Assembly (NCBI GenBank): GCA_002224055.1
Contig: AZLU01000156.1
Location: 34,840 to 98,839, forward strand
Origin: Pezizomycotina sp. ARF18
Taxonomy: Eukaryota; Ascomycota
DNA length: 64,000 nucleotides
Direction of reading: 5' to 3'
In this document: in pieces, positions 25,736 to 36,357 of the stretch
Layout: the number at the start of each line of letters is the position of its first letter
Position numbering within the stretch: the stretch's first letter is position 1
Notes under the pieces: model-generated
What the model was told of the DNA's origin: nothing
The model's database searches: none
The model's input: the letters and a program-made list of their open reading frames with translations, nothing else
Made by a program: the position numbers and the translations under genes

Positions 25736-26398
25736 TCATGCCCCTCCGATCTGTTCTTGATGGACCTCCAAGGTGTCTCCGTCCTGCATGTCAAGCTGTA
25801 GGTAAGGGGGGAAGCAAATGTCAGCCTTGTGAACCAATAATCATCGCTGCTGGTATATTGAGTCATAAGGATCAAATGCTAAAGCAATAGGAGGGAAGGA
25901 AACATTGTGGAGATGAGAGGTAGAGCAAGAATGGGACAATGAGGTTGTGTGTGGGGGTTAAGTAAAAGTAACCTCGAAAACAAGGGACGAAAAGCCTTGA
26001 AGAAAATTTTCATCGCCAGTCTCTCCCGCGAGCGCGCAAAGTCGCGTTCAGCACACGTCGCCAAAACGCGATTTTGCCACATAGACTAGTGAATCGTTAT
26101 ACTTGAATGGGGATGGAAGGAAAGAAGGAAGCTTCAAGGGGAAGTTGTGCGAGCTCCCGTGACTTACAGTATCCGGGGTGTCGGAGGCCTGGACTCTGCT
26201 GCCGTCGAAGAGGAAACGGACGGAGCTGGGAGTTTTGCCCTGGCGGTCGCAGAACGCGTCCATGAGCTTCTTCAGCTGGGTTGATCGTTTGATCTTGAAG
26301 AAGACCTCGTTGTTGCCGTCAGTGACCTTGATGTTAAGATGGTCGGGCTGCTCCTGTTTCTCCTGCTGAGGAGGCGGGGATCTGTCTTGATCGGACAT
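25736..26398 (-). CDS. SMT3: SUMO (Smt3), small ubiquitin-like modifier, intact
   Basis: Smt3 is conjugated to lysines of target proteins by E1 Aos1-Uba2 and E2 Ubc9. Exon 1 is 26398-26168 (77 codons): [20 protein letters not shown], then the beta-grasp fold beginning [20 protein letters not shown], with [13 protein letters not shown] and [10 protein letters not shown]. An intron of 372 bp follows (26167-25796, GTAAGT..TACAG), longer than others here. Exon 2 is 25795-25736: [18 protein letters not shown] plus one Ala, then the stop. The Gly-Gly before a single Ala is the expected processing site for Ulp1-type proteases. The protein is about 97 residues, the usual length, and no frameshift is seen. 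A possible 5'-UTR intron lies at 26587-26484 (GTACGT..CTCCAG), leaving a CA/CT-rich leader before the ATG. It is divergent from CMC4, 1.3 kb away. Confidence 0.96.
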
Positions 26399-26483
26399 TG
26401 TGGTTGACGAAGACAGATCCGTGGGAAGATGGGTTTTTGTTGAGTGGTTGGTTCTTGGAGATGGAGGAGAAAGGTGTTGGGTT

Positions 26484-26587
26484 CTGGAGAGAGAGAAGAG
26501 TCAGCGATTGCCACGAAAGCGAAGAGAGATAAGGTTTGAAGGAGCAGCGCAACAAAAGCTTAAGAAAAAGAGCCATGATTCACGTAC
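26484..26587 (-). other. Probable 5'-UTR intron of SMT3
   Basis: Donor CCACAG/GTACGTG and acceptor CTCTCTCTCCAG flank 104 bp upstream of the SMT3 ATG. The remaining leader is free of ATG codons. Inferred from splice signals only. Confidence 0.45.
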
Positions 26588-26599
26588 CTGTGGAAGCTG

Positions 26600-26791
26600 A
26601 GAGCTCTGAAGGGCGCTTTCTGTAGATTAAAAGGATTGCACAGTGAGAAGATCCAGAGGGGGATGATTTTTACTTTATAAAACTGCCAGGTTCTTGTATT
26701 ATTGTGGGTTGATTGAATGAGAGAAGAAGAAGGAAAAAACAGGGAAGATGGGGACGTCAAGGTTGTTGGTTTAAAGTAAAAATTTATCTTG

Positions 26792-26822
<31 letters not shown>

Positions 26823-27665
26823 GGAAACAGAAACAAAGTGAGGAAAATTTTAATAGCAGCAAATTTAGCAGCCAAAGTAAATAAAATGCAATAATGGTAA
26901 AGAAGTAAAGTAAAATAAACTTGAATAAAAATAAATTTACGGACGATTTATTTTTAATCACTGGAGACCGCCGAGGGGAACCGCCGAAGCCGAAAATCTC
27001 AAAGCAGAAGAAAGGTCCACTCCTTTCCGTGACCTTCTTGCTAAGTTTTACTAGGGGATATTTTCGTGAAGAGCTCGCCGGAGACTTGACCGGCAGTTAC
27101 CACGAACTTCTCCATACACGCACAGAAACAAAAACCCCTGCTTCCCTAGCTAGCAGCATCTCGCGGAGTCGGCGGCATTCTGCAAGTCAACAAAGACGAG
27201 GCTTTCGAACGGCATACTATTGCCATTTCGTCTGAGGAAAGCTAGATCACGAAGCAGTAAGTAAAAAAATCCCTAATTCTATCTGTAGGTCACTGGTTTT
27301 GCCGCAATGGCTTGCTATCATTGCGAATGGAGTATGTGTTCCTAACTGGAGCTTTTTTGCAGGGAAGTCTGATGTCATGATTCTCGCGGAGAAGCCATCA
27401 TTTTTATATCCGACAAGTCCGACGATCGAAATCTCCTAAAGCAGCACCAAACATCTCCTCTCTAGCTTTCTTGAAGCTTCCTCACATCCTATAAACTTCC
27501 TCCGAACTGGCGGAAGCTGCAATTGCTATATCCGCTTTCACCATTTGGTTGAGGCTGTTACTTTTCCTGGGCTTTTGATTGTAGCAGCTTGTAGCTCATT
27601 TGGTTGTCACTCGGGCAAAGCACCGGCTTGAACCATTATCCCAGAAGCCCAGAAATAAAAAGAAA
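26600..27665. other. Divergent intergenic region SMT3/CMC4
   Basis: Presumed shared promoter region of SMT3 (-) and CMC4 (+). It contains a poly-A run near 26791-26815. A GC-richer plus-strand patch (26960-27240) gives a 100-codon frame without recognisable motif. I see no other gene. Confidence 0.5.
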
Positions 27666-28088
27666 ATGGTATGCTGTTTTAATTTTATTCTCAATTTTTT
27701 CTTCTTTTTTTTTCGATATGCCAAGTTCTTCCATCATCTAACAATTCATTCCACAAAGCCCTCAAAGTCCCCACTAGAGCGCGGCCTCGCCTCCGACCCA
27801 CCTTGCCATCCGCAAGCCTGCGCAATACAGGACTGTATACAGTCTAACCGCTATGACGAATCCAAATGCCAAAAGCAGATAGACGCGCTGTACGCCTGCT
27901 GCGCGGAATTCTACAAGCGGAACGGCGATGATGCGCGGACGGTCAGCTGTCCCAAACCGAAGCTGCTAGATTTGAAGATGAAGCAGCGGAAGGAAGAAAA
28001 AGAGAAAAGCGGCGGAAGTGGGGGGAAGGTTGTGGAGGGAAGAGTAGGTAGTGGATACGTGACCATATATGACGAGGGTGATCGGTGA
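27666..28088 (+). CDS. CMC4: Cmc4, twin Cx9C mitochondrial intermembrane-space protein, intact
   Basis: This is a small protein imported into the intermembrane space by the Mia40 disulfide relay. After the start it reads PSKSPLERGLASDPPCHPQ, then CAIQDCIQSNRYDESKC, a Cx9C pair with an extra Cys (Cys-Ala-Ile-Gln-Asp-Cys), then ALYACCAEFY. This matches the Cmc4 family pattern, which has extra cysteines besides the twin motif. The C-terminal third is Lys/Glu-rich, then Gly-rich. I place the start at 27666-27668, where ATG is followed at once by a 90-bp intron (27669-27758, GTATGC..CACAAAG). Exon 2 begins at 27759 in phase. This gives about 110 residues and the usual short lead before the first cysteine. 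Without the intron the frame would begin with a homopolymer-encoded Phe run that the family lacks. Confidence 0.88.
   Translation: MVCCFNFILNFFFFFFRYAKFFHHLTIHSTKPSKSPLERGLASDPPCHPQACAIQDCIQSNRYDESKCQKQIDALYACCAEFYKRNGDDARTVSCPKPKLLDLKMKQRKEEKEKSGGSGGKVVEGRVGSGYVTIYDEGDR
27669..27758 (+). other. Intron directly after the CMC4 start codon
   Basis: GTATGC donor at 27669 directly follows the ATG. The acceptor is AAAG before CCCTCAAAG. The intron holds the TTTTC-rich tract. The coding exon 1 is therefore just the initiator codon. Confidence 0.7.
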
Positions 28089-30130
28089 TATAGTGGCAAT
28101 TACATGCTTCTATCAGAAAGAGATCTATGTAGTGTTATTTAGTGGCGTCTGGAGTGATTTTAAGTATGGGATGTTGATTTGGAGCTCGTTTACATCGAGC
28201 ACCACTTTTTCTGGTTCAGAAGTATGCTAGCCAAAGAGGAAAAAGGAGACAATAATAGAAAGAGAGGGGTGGTCCGCATAGCCATCATCATTAACCACGT
28301 TATTGAGAGAGCGTATATCTACCCAAGCTAGAAAGACTTGAAAATTGGGTAGAAAACCACACACAAAAAAAAAAAAAAAAAAAAAAAACCTCGTTACTGT
28401 ACAGTAAGCTAAGAATGGATGACTAGAATTAAGACGGACTTTAGTCGGCCTCTAAATTTTCTATTATGCCGGTTGAAGTTCTCACCTCACAATATCCGTC
28501 AAACTGAAGCGGCTGAGATTTTCTTAATAATAAAAACATGCCGTTTTTTCTCCTTATAAAACGACAAACCAAAATAGTTTATTTGCTACTCTACGTGTTC
28601 CTGCTAGTGCTGCCACTGGCAAGTCCTACGCTAAATAAAGTATGTCATTGGATATATCGTACGATACGATACCGCTCGAAGTTCTTAGGTAACTATACAG
28701 GCATCGATTTAACCCGCTATTATGAATCAAAGAAAATATCATTACGGTGGAAACGGGACCACTGCAATTTTCCCAGAGAAGACGTAGCCTCCGCGAAACT
28801 TTTTCCATCGCGGGGCTCAACTATAAAGCAAATATTCTGACGCACAGTACCTGAGATATATGAGTATCTCCAAAAAAGATCTGATACATGGTTGATATTC
28901 TCGAACGCGTTTTATAAGGCTGCCAGCCCTATACGCTCCTCATATTATTATCTATAACGTGGACGACACGGTTAACAAGTGCATTGTGTAACAGGGTCCA
29001 CTCTTAACAACACCCCCAAGGACAACCTCCTGGTTTGAGGCTTTGAATCTTTCTTCTGACTATATTCCCCCGGATCTGCGACCCAACGAACCAAATTTCT
29101 CTCTTTTAAACTAGATTTCGACACAGCCCTACAGAGGAAAATATTAAAACAATTGGTACTGGTATTGAAATTTTCAGGGCTTTCTAGCCATACTGGTGAT
29201 CGACCTCGTACTGCTATTTTCGCAAAGGGGAAAAAAACTGGCCGCAATACCTGTAATTAATACGTGCTCTTCGAGGCTAGGAGTTAATATTTTCAAGGGC
29301 AACTTTTCTCGAAACCGGAACATGCATTTTGAACCATCTTAAACCGAACCCTTTGGACCCTGCAAAGCGACGTCAGCCCCACAGCAGAACGCGCTAAATA
29401 TTACCCCACAACACAGAAAAACGGTTTGCATGCAAGCTGCAGTTTAAGGGTTAAAGGCAGAAAAGAACTGTGGGACCGTATGATCCATTCCCCTTAAGAA
29501 AAGCCTAAATTTCTGACTTACATTGCAGCTTTTAGAACAAGGGGTTCTTTTAATACGATACAATCCCTTGGTTTGGTCTTGGGACCCCTTTTGTGCAATT
29601 CTGTATAAATATTGCAGTGGTTCTGGCTTTTTCTGGCTTTTCTTTGTTTTGGAATGAATATTTTCGTGAATAAGTACAAATATACGTATACAAGTACAAT
29701 TGCAATTGATTTTTGAATCCTCTCACTTTTTGCCTTGTTAATAAAATTAGAAAAAAATTTTTTTTTTGTAAACCATCCACGTCGACACCTTTTGCCTTAC
29801 TAGATAGACTACGACTATTTAGCTCAACAACACGACACTACCGGAAAAGAAGCAACCTATCATCAGAACCTTCTCAGCCACACTTACACAGAGCAGAACA
29901 CCATACGAGAACCCTCCTATTTATCCCTGAACAGCATTTTACATTCCTCTTCGACGGGCAGCTATACCGGAATACTGTTATCCTTCATATACGCTTGGAG
30001 TGTCCATATCTTACTCCGTGGGAGCTTGAGCCGACAATAGATCTCTCGCTGTTATAAAGCTTACCCCAACCTCCATCCTACTCCCTTCGTTGACCTAAAC
30101 CCTCCGTCGAATTCTCCACTACCCTCCCCA
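28089..30130. other. Intergenic AT-rich region, no gene seen
   Basis: Contains a poly-A run (28366-28388), a perfect palindrome at 28394-28407 and a 100-codon plus-strand frame at 28538 with a hydrophobic start but no homology that I recognise. The last 300 bases before 30137 are CT/CA-rich and are the likely promoter and leader of the next gene. Confidence 0.5.
28394..28407. promoter_or_regulatory. Perfect 14-bp palindrome TTACTGTACAGTAA
   Basis: A fully symmetric 14-bp sequence just after a poly-A run, in the 3' flank of CMC4. It shares the TACTGTA core with the inverted repeat at 8403-8423. Function unknown. Confidence 0.35.
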
Positions 30131-30136
30131 TCCACA

Positions 30137-30756
30137 ATGTCTAACATACAAGGTAAACGACCCCCTTGCATCTTTCCTCCTCAATTCTACCCCAACAACT
30201 TCCACGTCGACCTTCCTCATATTTCCAACGCATTCATACTAACTTTTACCCTACCTTCTCCCAGATCCCACCCAGAAACCCACATCATCAACAACAACAA
30301 CCTCAGCAAAACCAATCCCAAAAAGCCCAAAAAGAAACAGCTCTCCGACTCCTGGGAAGACGAAGCCCTCTCCGACTCCGAAACAGAACCTGACACGCCC
30401 ACCGCATCCTCATCGTCTCAACCACCAGCTCCTCCGCCGCCTACACCGCTACTCCGAGTTTTCTATCACCTGGTGTTCGCTCGCCGTACTCGACGTCGAC
30501 GTTCGACCAGCGGCATAATATCGACCGTTCGGAGCGGGAATTGGGGAGGGGCGAACGGGAGGAGGAGCGGCAGGCGAAGACGGACGCGGTAGCGAGGAGG
30601 ATGATAGCGAATGCGCTGGGTGTTAAGAGTCGTAGCACGGCGGAGCAGAAGGAGTACGAGAATAGTTTGAAGGCGAAGGTTAGGAGCGAGAAGGAGGAGA
30701 GGAGGAAGGCGGAGGAGGAGATGGAGAAGGCGAAGAAGGCGATTTGGGACGATTGA
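30137..30756 (+). CDS. Conserved fungal small protein with charged coiled-coil C-terminus, frameshifted
   Basis: I recognise a pattern that is widespread in filamentous ascomycetes but has no known function. The start is MSNIQ, then an intron (donor GTAAAC at 30153, acceptor CTCCCAG at about 30264). Next comes a Thr/Ser/Lys/Pro-rich part leading to KKQLSDSWEDEALSDSETEP (near 30325-30385), a Pro-rich stretch, SPYSTSTFDQRHNIDRSERE (near 30490), TDAVARRMIANALGVK (near 30577-30625) and a Glu/Lys/Arg-rich helix ending AKKAIWDD before the stop at 30754-30756. The acidic WEDE element and the AVARRMIANALGVK block are the conserved parts. The reading frame changes twice (about 30310 and 30450-30475), each time by a missing base. 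The 5' flank has a TATAAAG at about 30054. Confidence 0.78.
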
Positions 30757-32702
30757 TAAATATTTGGAGTTTTTGAGAGAAAAACATGTAAAAATTGTTG
30801 AAAGGAGGTTTGGGATGCGACGGAAAGAATTGAGAAACAGTTGCGTTTTTGTATATTGAGTGTATTTTATGTTTTTGTTCAAGAGAGCTTTTAGAAGCCA
30901 AAAAACTGAACGCTTTGGAGCAAGGCAGTATAATACCAGCATGCTTCATGCTACTGAATTTTGAGGACAGGTATGTCACGTGATGGGATCAAATTTGGCG
31001 GCTTCTCAGGATCTCTTTTTCTCTACTCTATTGCTCTGCTATTCGTCTATCATACGTATACTTGCGGAGAATTGCTAATAATGTTATAGACTTGCTGTGG
31101 AGCTTACAAGAGCAGGTCCTGGGAAATATTCAAAATGCAAGCTCCAGCTGAATGCAACGAAAATCGGAATCTAATAAATGCGCAAATATAATTGAAGGGT
31201 TTAAATATGAGCTAGCTGTTCCAAAATTTTCATTCGAGAAAAAAGATAAAAGACATGTTTTGCGAAAGGTTCATGTTCGATCCATAAGTTTGAGATTGTA
31301 GTAGATGGTTTCCCTGACTTTACTATCATGTAACGTGTTTATTCTAGCTATTCGGGTTCAATTGTATTTCGGATTTTGGGGCTATTTAGATCCATCAAGT
31401 CTATCTAGCTGTAGCAAAATCCTCCATTCTTGGCGAATAGTACGTTCTGCTTCACAGCATCGCGCTGTTCTTCAGGTTGCATCTCTTGGTCCAATATTGG
31501 TAGAGACATGTACTCGGGTATAGACCTAGGTATATCTCATGTAGTAACAAGGCGTTATTATTATCGATTTATCTCTGCCATTCCATTGTACTCTGCTTAC
31601 TTAGTATTGTCCTTTTTTTAAATGGTGCAGCGTAAGCTTTAATATTAGCAGACTGAAATATATATATGTATATAACAAATAATAGCTTACTATCCAGAAA
31701 AATGACCATCACGAGTTCTCTCAAGCAAATACTGAGTCCTACACCATTCGATCCGCTTCGGTGAGCTCGGTCTGACGATGCCCTTCGCTCACCATGGTTT
31801 GTGGCTTTCGATCCACACCCTTTCCGCGATATTTCCCTATATTTTATATAGCATCTTCTTTATACCTAAAAATAGCCTTCGTGATTTCTCTTGAATATCT
31901 GAAAATTCATACACCATTCGATGCGCCTCAGAAAGTCAACTTAAATGGTATACTCAGTTTGTCGTGGCTGTGACTTTCGATCCACACTTTTCATGAAGTT
32001 TTCAAAAGTTGTCCAATCTAGTAAACTTCTTTACATATAGCTAAAATAAAAGGAAAAGTATTGAAATTACTTAGTGATTCTTCTAAACGGGCAGCGACCT
32101 TTTTGAAATGTTTCCTTTTCGGCTATTCTAGAATGCTTTCTCTAACGTTCGACATCATCTCGTTTCTCCCAAGCAGCATTGAGCATTTAGTTTCTTGCTC
32201 GTGAGCATGTTATAAATTTCTCCTGTATAAGTAGGGGCCTTTCCTCGGGATTCGCACGAGACATTCGCTCCATCTCTACGCGGGTTGCACAGCATGGGAT
32301 GATCTTTCACTAGAGTCAAGTACGTTATTATGACTAAACCGCTGACTGAGCATCGACTTGTGCTGATCGAACTTTCTACAATACCGGTACAAATATGGAA
32401 CGAAACCGTCTAATGCCTTGTATATAGAGGCTGACTGGATTCTAGATCGATTATTTGTATTTATATTCTATTGGATCGCTAACTACTACGCCTGTGCCAC
32501 GCTATAAGACTATTATAGATATCTGTGTAAATATAAATCTTTTCCAGAAAAGAAAAGGGAAAGAGCGCTCTACTCCATCGTTTATCTACTTTATATTTTA
32601 TAAAAAGGATTAATTAGGGGTATTGAGTATTTATCGGGGGAAACAGAAAACAGGAAAGAACAGGAATGAGGAAAACAAAGCACTAAAAGGCTAGGTCCCC
32701 TA
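30757..32702. other. Intergenic AT-rich region with a degenerate tandem duplication
   Basis: No gene recognised. The main structure is the diverged 170-bp tandem repeat at about 31710-32055. The rest is AT-rich with stops in all frames. Confidence 0.5.
31710..32055. repeat. Diverged tandem duplication, period about 170 bp, two copies
   Basis: ACACCATTCGAT occurs at 31741 and 31911, and CTTTCGATCCACAC at 31805 and 31974, so the spacing is 169-170 bp. Flanking matches (a TTCTCT block before, CTTCTTTA then CTAAAA after) extend the unit. The copies differ by substitutions and small indels, so the duplication is not recent. Neither copy has an open frame of note. Confidence 0.75.
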
Positions 32703-32707
32703 GCTTC

Positions 32708-33646
32708 TTACGCAGCTCCAACGCCAGTTGGTAACAGCCTCGCCATCGTCTTCGCGTGCTTCGGCTCGACCATCAGCGCCTTCGCTTCAACCAGCAGCTT
32801 CCCGTCCAGCGTCTCTATCTTGCCCTCAACCCACGCCTTCCTACCCTCCACCTTCGTCGTCGTAGCTTTAAGGACCACCGCCTGGTCCGCCATGCACGGC
32901 GCGCGGTAGTTTACTTCCAAACTAGCCGTCATAGCAACGTGATTCGGCAGCGCTAAAAACGCACACCTCGCCAATCCCTCATCCAATATCGTCGCGAGTA
33001 ATCCGCCGTGAATGATCCCCGGATGTCCACAGAGTTCTTTTCCGAGGTACTGTATGCTAGTGAAGCTCTTCCCTTCTTTATCGCTAAATACGAATGGCGG
33101 TACGACGATCCTGTTCGGTCCCGAAAGGACGCCCGCTGTCATTACCTGCGCGCGGTAGTGTAGCGGTATTTGTAAATGCGGGCGAGTTTCTTTGAGGATG
33201 GGTCGGACCGGAGGGCTGTTACGACGGGTGGGAGGAGATGAAGGATTCGATTTCTAGCGTTTCAGGGTCGGATGTTTCGGGGTCCGGAGGAAGTGGGCGC
33301 GGATGGGTTCGGAGGCTTCGAGCTGCATTTTGTGCGCGAGGAAAACGCCGGCGATTAGGCAGGTTGTTGTGAGGGCGATGCGGAGGAGGAGCGGGACTTT
33401 TTTTGTGGGGAGGAGAGGTCTATTGGGTGCGTCGTGCCGGATGTGCGGTTGTAGGTGTAGACGGAGGTGTTGCGGGTGCGGGTTGGTATAGCTGTTAAGG
33501 GAGAGAAAGTTAGGATAGATGCAATGGGATTGATTTGAGCTAGAGAAGAGGTAATGGCAGGTTTATATATCTGTTTCCCTTTGTTATGGCTTACATCGGA
33601 GTACTGGAGCAGCAGCGTATGTGCGCCGCACGGAGGTCGCGATCAT
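32708..33646 (-). CDS. HotDog-fold thioesterase, membrane-anchored mitochondrial type (UPF0644-like), frameshifted
   Basis: A probable acyl-CoA thioesterase of the PaaI/THEM4-like branch. The HotDog domain is an unbroken frame at 33142-32708: MTAGVLSGPNRIVVPPFVF, then the signature CGHPGIIHGGLLATILDEGL with the catalytic-loop HGG and DEG, followed by NYRAPCMADQ and KVEGRKAWVEGKIE. Upstream I read exon 1 at 33646-33595 (MIATSVRRTYAAAPVLR, basic and Ser/Ala-rich, like a mitochondrial presequence). A 103-bp intron follows (33594-33492, GTAAGC..AACAG). Exon 2 then holds a membrane segment (VPLLLRIALTTTCLIAGVFL) and a linker typical of fungal homologues. The frame is lost near 33425, 33235 and 33165, each consistent with one missing base. 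Family assignment is firm. The mitochondrial location is inferred from the N-terminus. Confidence 0.87.
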
Positions 33647-34703
33647 GGAGCCTCCGCGCCTGGTAAGGAACCCGGAAGAAACTAGCGACGACATTGCCGG
33701 TACCGAGAAAAAGGGAGCTGTTTCGGGGGGGAAGAACTGGATGGGAAGTTGTCTTTCCCGTTTTTGTTCCCTCTAGGGAAGCAGATATGTCAAATTCAAG
33801 GTACGTCCAAGGAAGGGTCGATGTTGGATCCGGGTGGCGGTGTCCGGGGAGCTTTCCCGCGAAAGGGATCCTTGGATTACAAGGCAAGGGAGCTTCGCAG
33901 AGTCGTAATCGGCGTTGATGCAGGAACAAAGGGGACGAGGCGCAGCTTTGTAATCGGGAAATTGAGAAATTTGCGGCCAGCCTTACTAGAAAAGGGGTCA
34001 ATTGCGAAGGATGCGCCGTTTGTTTCGTTGGAGCTTGGGGGGTGAACGGATGTTGCTGGATGACGTTTCTGAATAGCTGAAGAATTTTTTGTTGAGAGAG
34101 GTTTTGAAGATTAAGTCCAGAAAAAGGAGAACAGCCGAGGTTTAAATTTGCTGCTCAGTTTCCACCGGAACTTTCGGAAATCGCCATTTTACAAAAAAAA
34201 ATTCGGTAAGAAAAAACGCCAAAGCTAAGGCAGCCAGCAGATATTTATGGTACGCAAGTGTTGCATTGTATTATTAATGAGCTCTTACTTTTGGCGAATT
34301 ACGGATTGATAATTATTCCGGCTTAGAAGTGCGGGCATATTTGGCGGCTCAGTGTCGCGGTAATTTTATGCCCGATTGGTGCGACCTGTAGCGATAATTT
34401 ACCACGTTGCGCCAGTGGCCCCAGTGCATACCGGGATGACCTGGAAGCGATAAGGATAGACAGGCTGTTACTTCGTCTTACTCCCTTTTTCGTCAGATAC
34501 AGGAATTATATAACTGGCAATTGCGGCGTGACTCGTATCAATCAAGGAAAACGGATATTGAACGGTAATAATAGTCTAGAGTTTTCGTATAGCGAATAAA
34601 AAAATACCATCTCCGCTTGTGTATCCTTATAAAGAAGCTAGGTATATCCACGGAGAAGAACGTAGTTTTAATATCGCTATTAAACCTAGCTATCTACAGA
34701 GGA
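33647..34703. other. Intergenic region, no gene seen
   Basis: A GC-richer patch (33650-34040) with open frames on both strands lies directly upstream of the thioesterase and probably contains its promoter. The rest is AT-rich. I see no supported gene. Confidence 0.5.
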
Positions 34704-36357
34704 CTATACATATAGTTTATCTAACGTATTCTCCAACTCGTAATCAATCATGTTCTGGGAGATAACACTGGTACACTCACCCTTACCGTTGTTGAGAACG
34801 CGTACATATTTTAGGTCAAGCAACTCGGGGAATGTGAGGTCAACGTTCTCGTTATTCAGAAAAGCCCGAGCTGCTTTTTGTAACTATCAGGAATAGTTAG
34901 TACGTGCCTTTCTACCTATGTTTCGTTAATAGATGATCGATCAATAACTTACTATTTAAACTTATCTGGCTCCTTGAGCAGTTCCAACCCCATTCTTTTT
35001 ACAGAATCACCGATCTCTTCTTCTTTTGCTTGAAAGAACGGATCGTTGTAAAACTCGAGTAACCCGCCATTTTCTTGGAAACGCAGCGCTCTGACTTTAT
35101 AATCGAATAGGACGTTCAAATATAAAGGCATGCAACCGGTGTAGCCTTCGATATTTTCTCTCTGCTCTTTTATTGTGACGGGGAGCTGTTTCTCGTGAGC
35201 TGACCAGAATGCCTTCATCTCGGTCTACTGAAAAATACGTAATATCAGCCATATCCCTTAGAAGACAAGAGGGATTAAAAGAGGATGAATTTATCTACTT
35301 ACTGAAGTCAGGCCATGGTATAGATCGAATGTGCTCATATCATGAGCGTCCCATATATTGAAGCAACCCTGCCTGTAGTTTGCAGAAGCGCCTTTCACGA
35401 CGGGCTGGCCGTAACTTAGCTTATTCAAAATTTCCTTAACCGACCTCTTCGTATCATTTGAAAAATCTTCTTCTTCCTTCGCTTGCGGCTCTAAAACATC
35501 CACCTGATCTATCACAAAGAGTACCTCGTGTCTGAGCTTGTAACTTCCGCATGAAATCTACCAATTGCTCCGTCTTCTCCATCTTTTTGATTTCAGCAAT
35601 TTTGAGCCCATCCAAATTAAAAGCGTCCAAAAACGCCGACTTGATGCACGAAAACGCATCTTGAAGCAGGAAATTCGCGTGCGATATATACACGCATGTA
35701 ACCTCTCCTGTCTTCCGTAGGAACGCTACGAGTGCTGCCAGAGAGTGGGATTTCCCTACGCCCTGCGGGCCGATTACCACTAACTCCCGGCATGTCGACC
35801 CCTTTCCAAGCTTCCTCACACGCTCTATCAAAGGTGTCATATGCTCCCTACCGTAAAAACTAAACGCATTGTTTTGCTCATCAAGTTTAAACCGGTTCCG
35901 CGGTTTATTGAAGTCGGTGCTGGGGAACGGTATGCGGTGAATTACGCTTGGATCGGAGAGGGATTTTACATCAAGCGGACGGTTCGTTGTATTGAGGTTT
36001 GTAGGTCTTCGTGTTTACAGGTTGTTTTGGGTTTGGGTTTTAGGTATAGTGAGAGGTCTTCGAAGACGTTGAGGTCTTCTACGGAGTGTTGGAGAGTTGC
36101 GAACATGTCTTCATGTAGTTTTGAAGATGGGCTTCTTCTGCGGCGGAGCTGGGTGTAGTTACCCACGAGGCATCGTCGCTCTCAAGAGATCGTTGTGATT
36201 GTGACATATGCTTTTCCTTCTCGGGATTTTCGCTGGGATCTCGAACCGCAGCCTTCTCTCCAGATACTTCGTTCTCTGCGCCGCGGAAGTTTGTTCCTTG
36301 TATTAGAGCTTTTTGGTTGGGTACTTCGATGTTTGATCCTCGGGTAGTTTGCGGCAT
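34704..36357 (-). CDS. P-loop NTPase resembling the NTPase domain of Crinkler-type (CR) effectors, frameshifted
   Basis: From the ATG at 36357 there is a polar Gln/Glu/Ser-rich N-terminus of about 100 residues, then a conserved lead (FYGRE before 35840) into the Walker A motif GPQGVGKSHSLAAL (about 35785-35740). A Walker B-like strand LFVIDQVDVLE (about 35530-35495) follows, then helical sequence with NIEGYTGCMPLYLNVLF. Introns are 35302-35225 and 34952-34884 (GTAAGT..TACTAAC..TAG). The last exon (34883-34704) reads FLNNENVDLTFPELLDL and ends TLDKLYV. The GKSHSL form of the P-loop, with the upstream FYGRE, resembles the STAND-like NTPases of Crinkler/CR proteins in fungi and oomycetes, but no LxLFLAK-type N-terminal signal is visible. 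It could be another AAA/STAND NTPase. Frame changes occur near 36110, 35975, 35540 and 34883. The gene is AT-richer than the housekeeping genes and lies at the edge of the gene-poor block. Confidence 0.62.

Noticed and set aside
28538-28840. 100-codon plus-strand frame with a hydrophobic, signal-like N-terminus
   Set aside because: AT-rich DNA often gives Leu/Phe/Tyr-rich frames. There is no cleavage-site logic, no conserved motif and no promoter-like flank, so I do not call a gene.
31301-31625. Overlapping plus-strand frames of 60-70 codons before the tandem duplication
   Set aside because: They start from different codons in two frames with no motif. They look like chance frames.
33591-34001. 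136-codon minus-strand frame upstream of the thioesterase
   Set aside because: The thioesterase first exon (ATG 33646) with its intron explains the end of this stretch in another frame. The rest has no recognisable features and an equally open frame on the plus strand.
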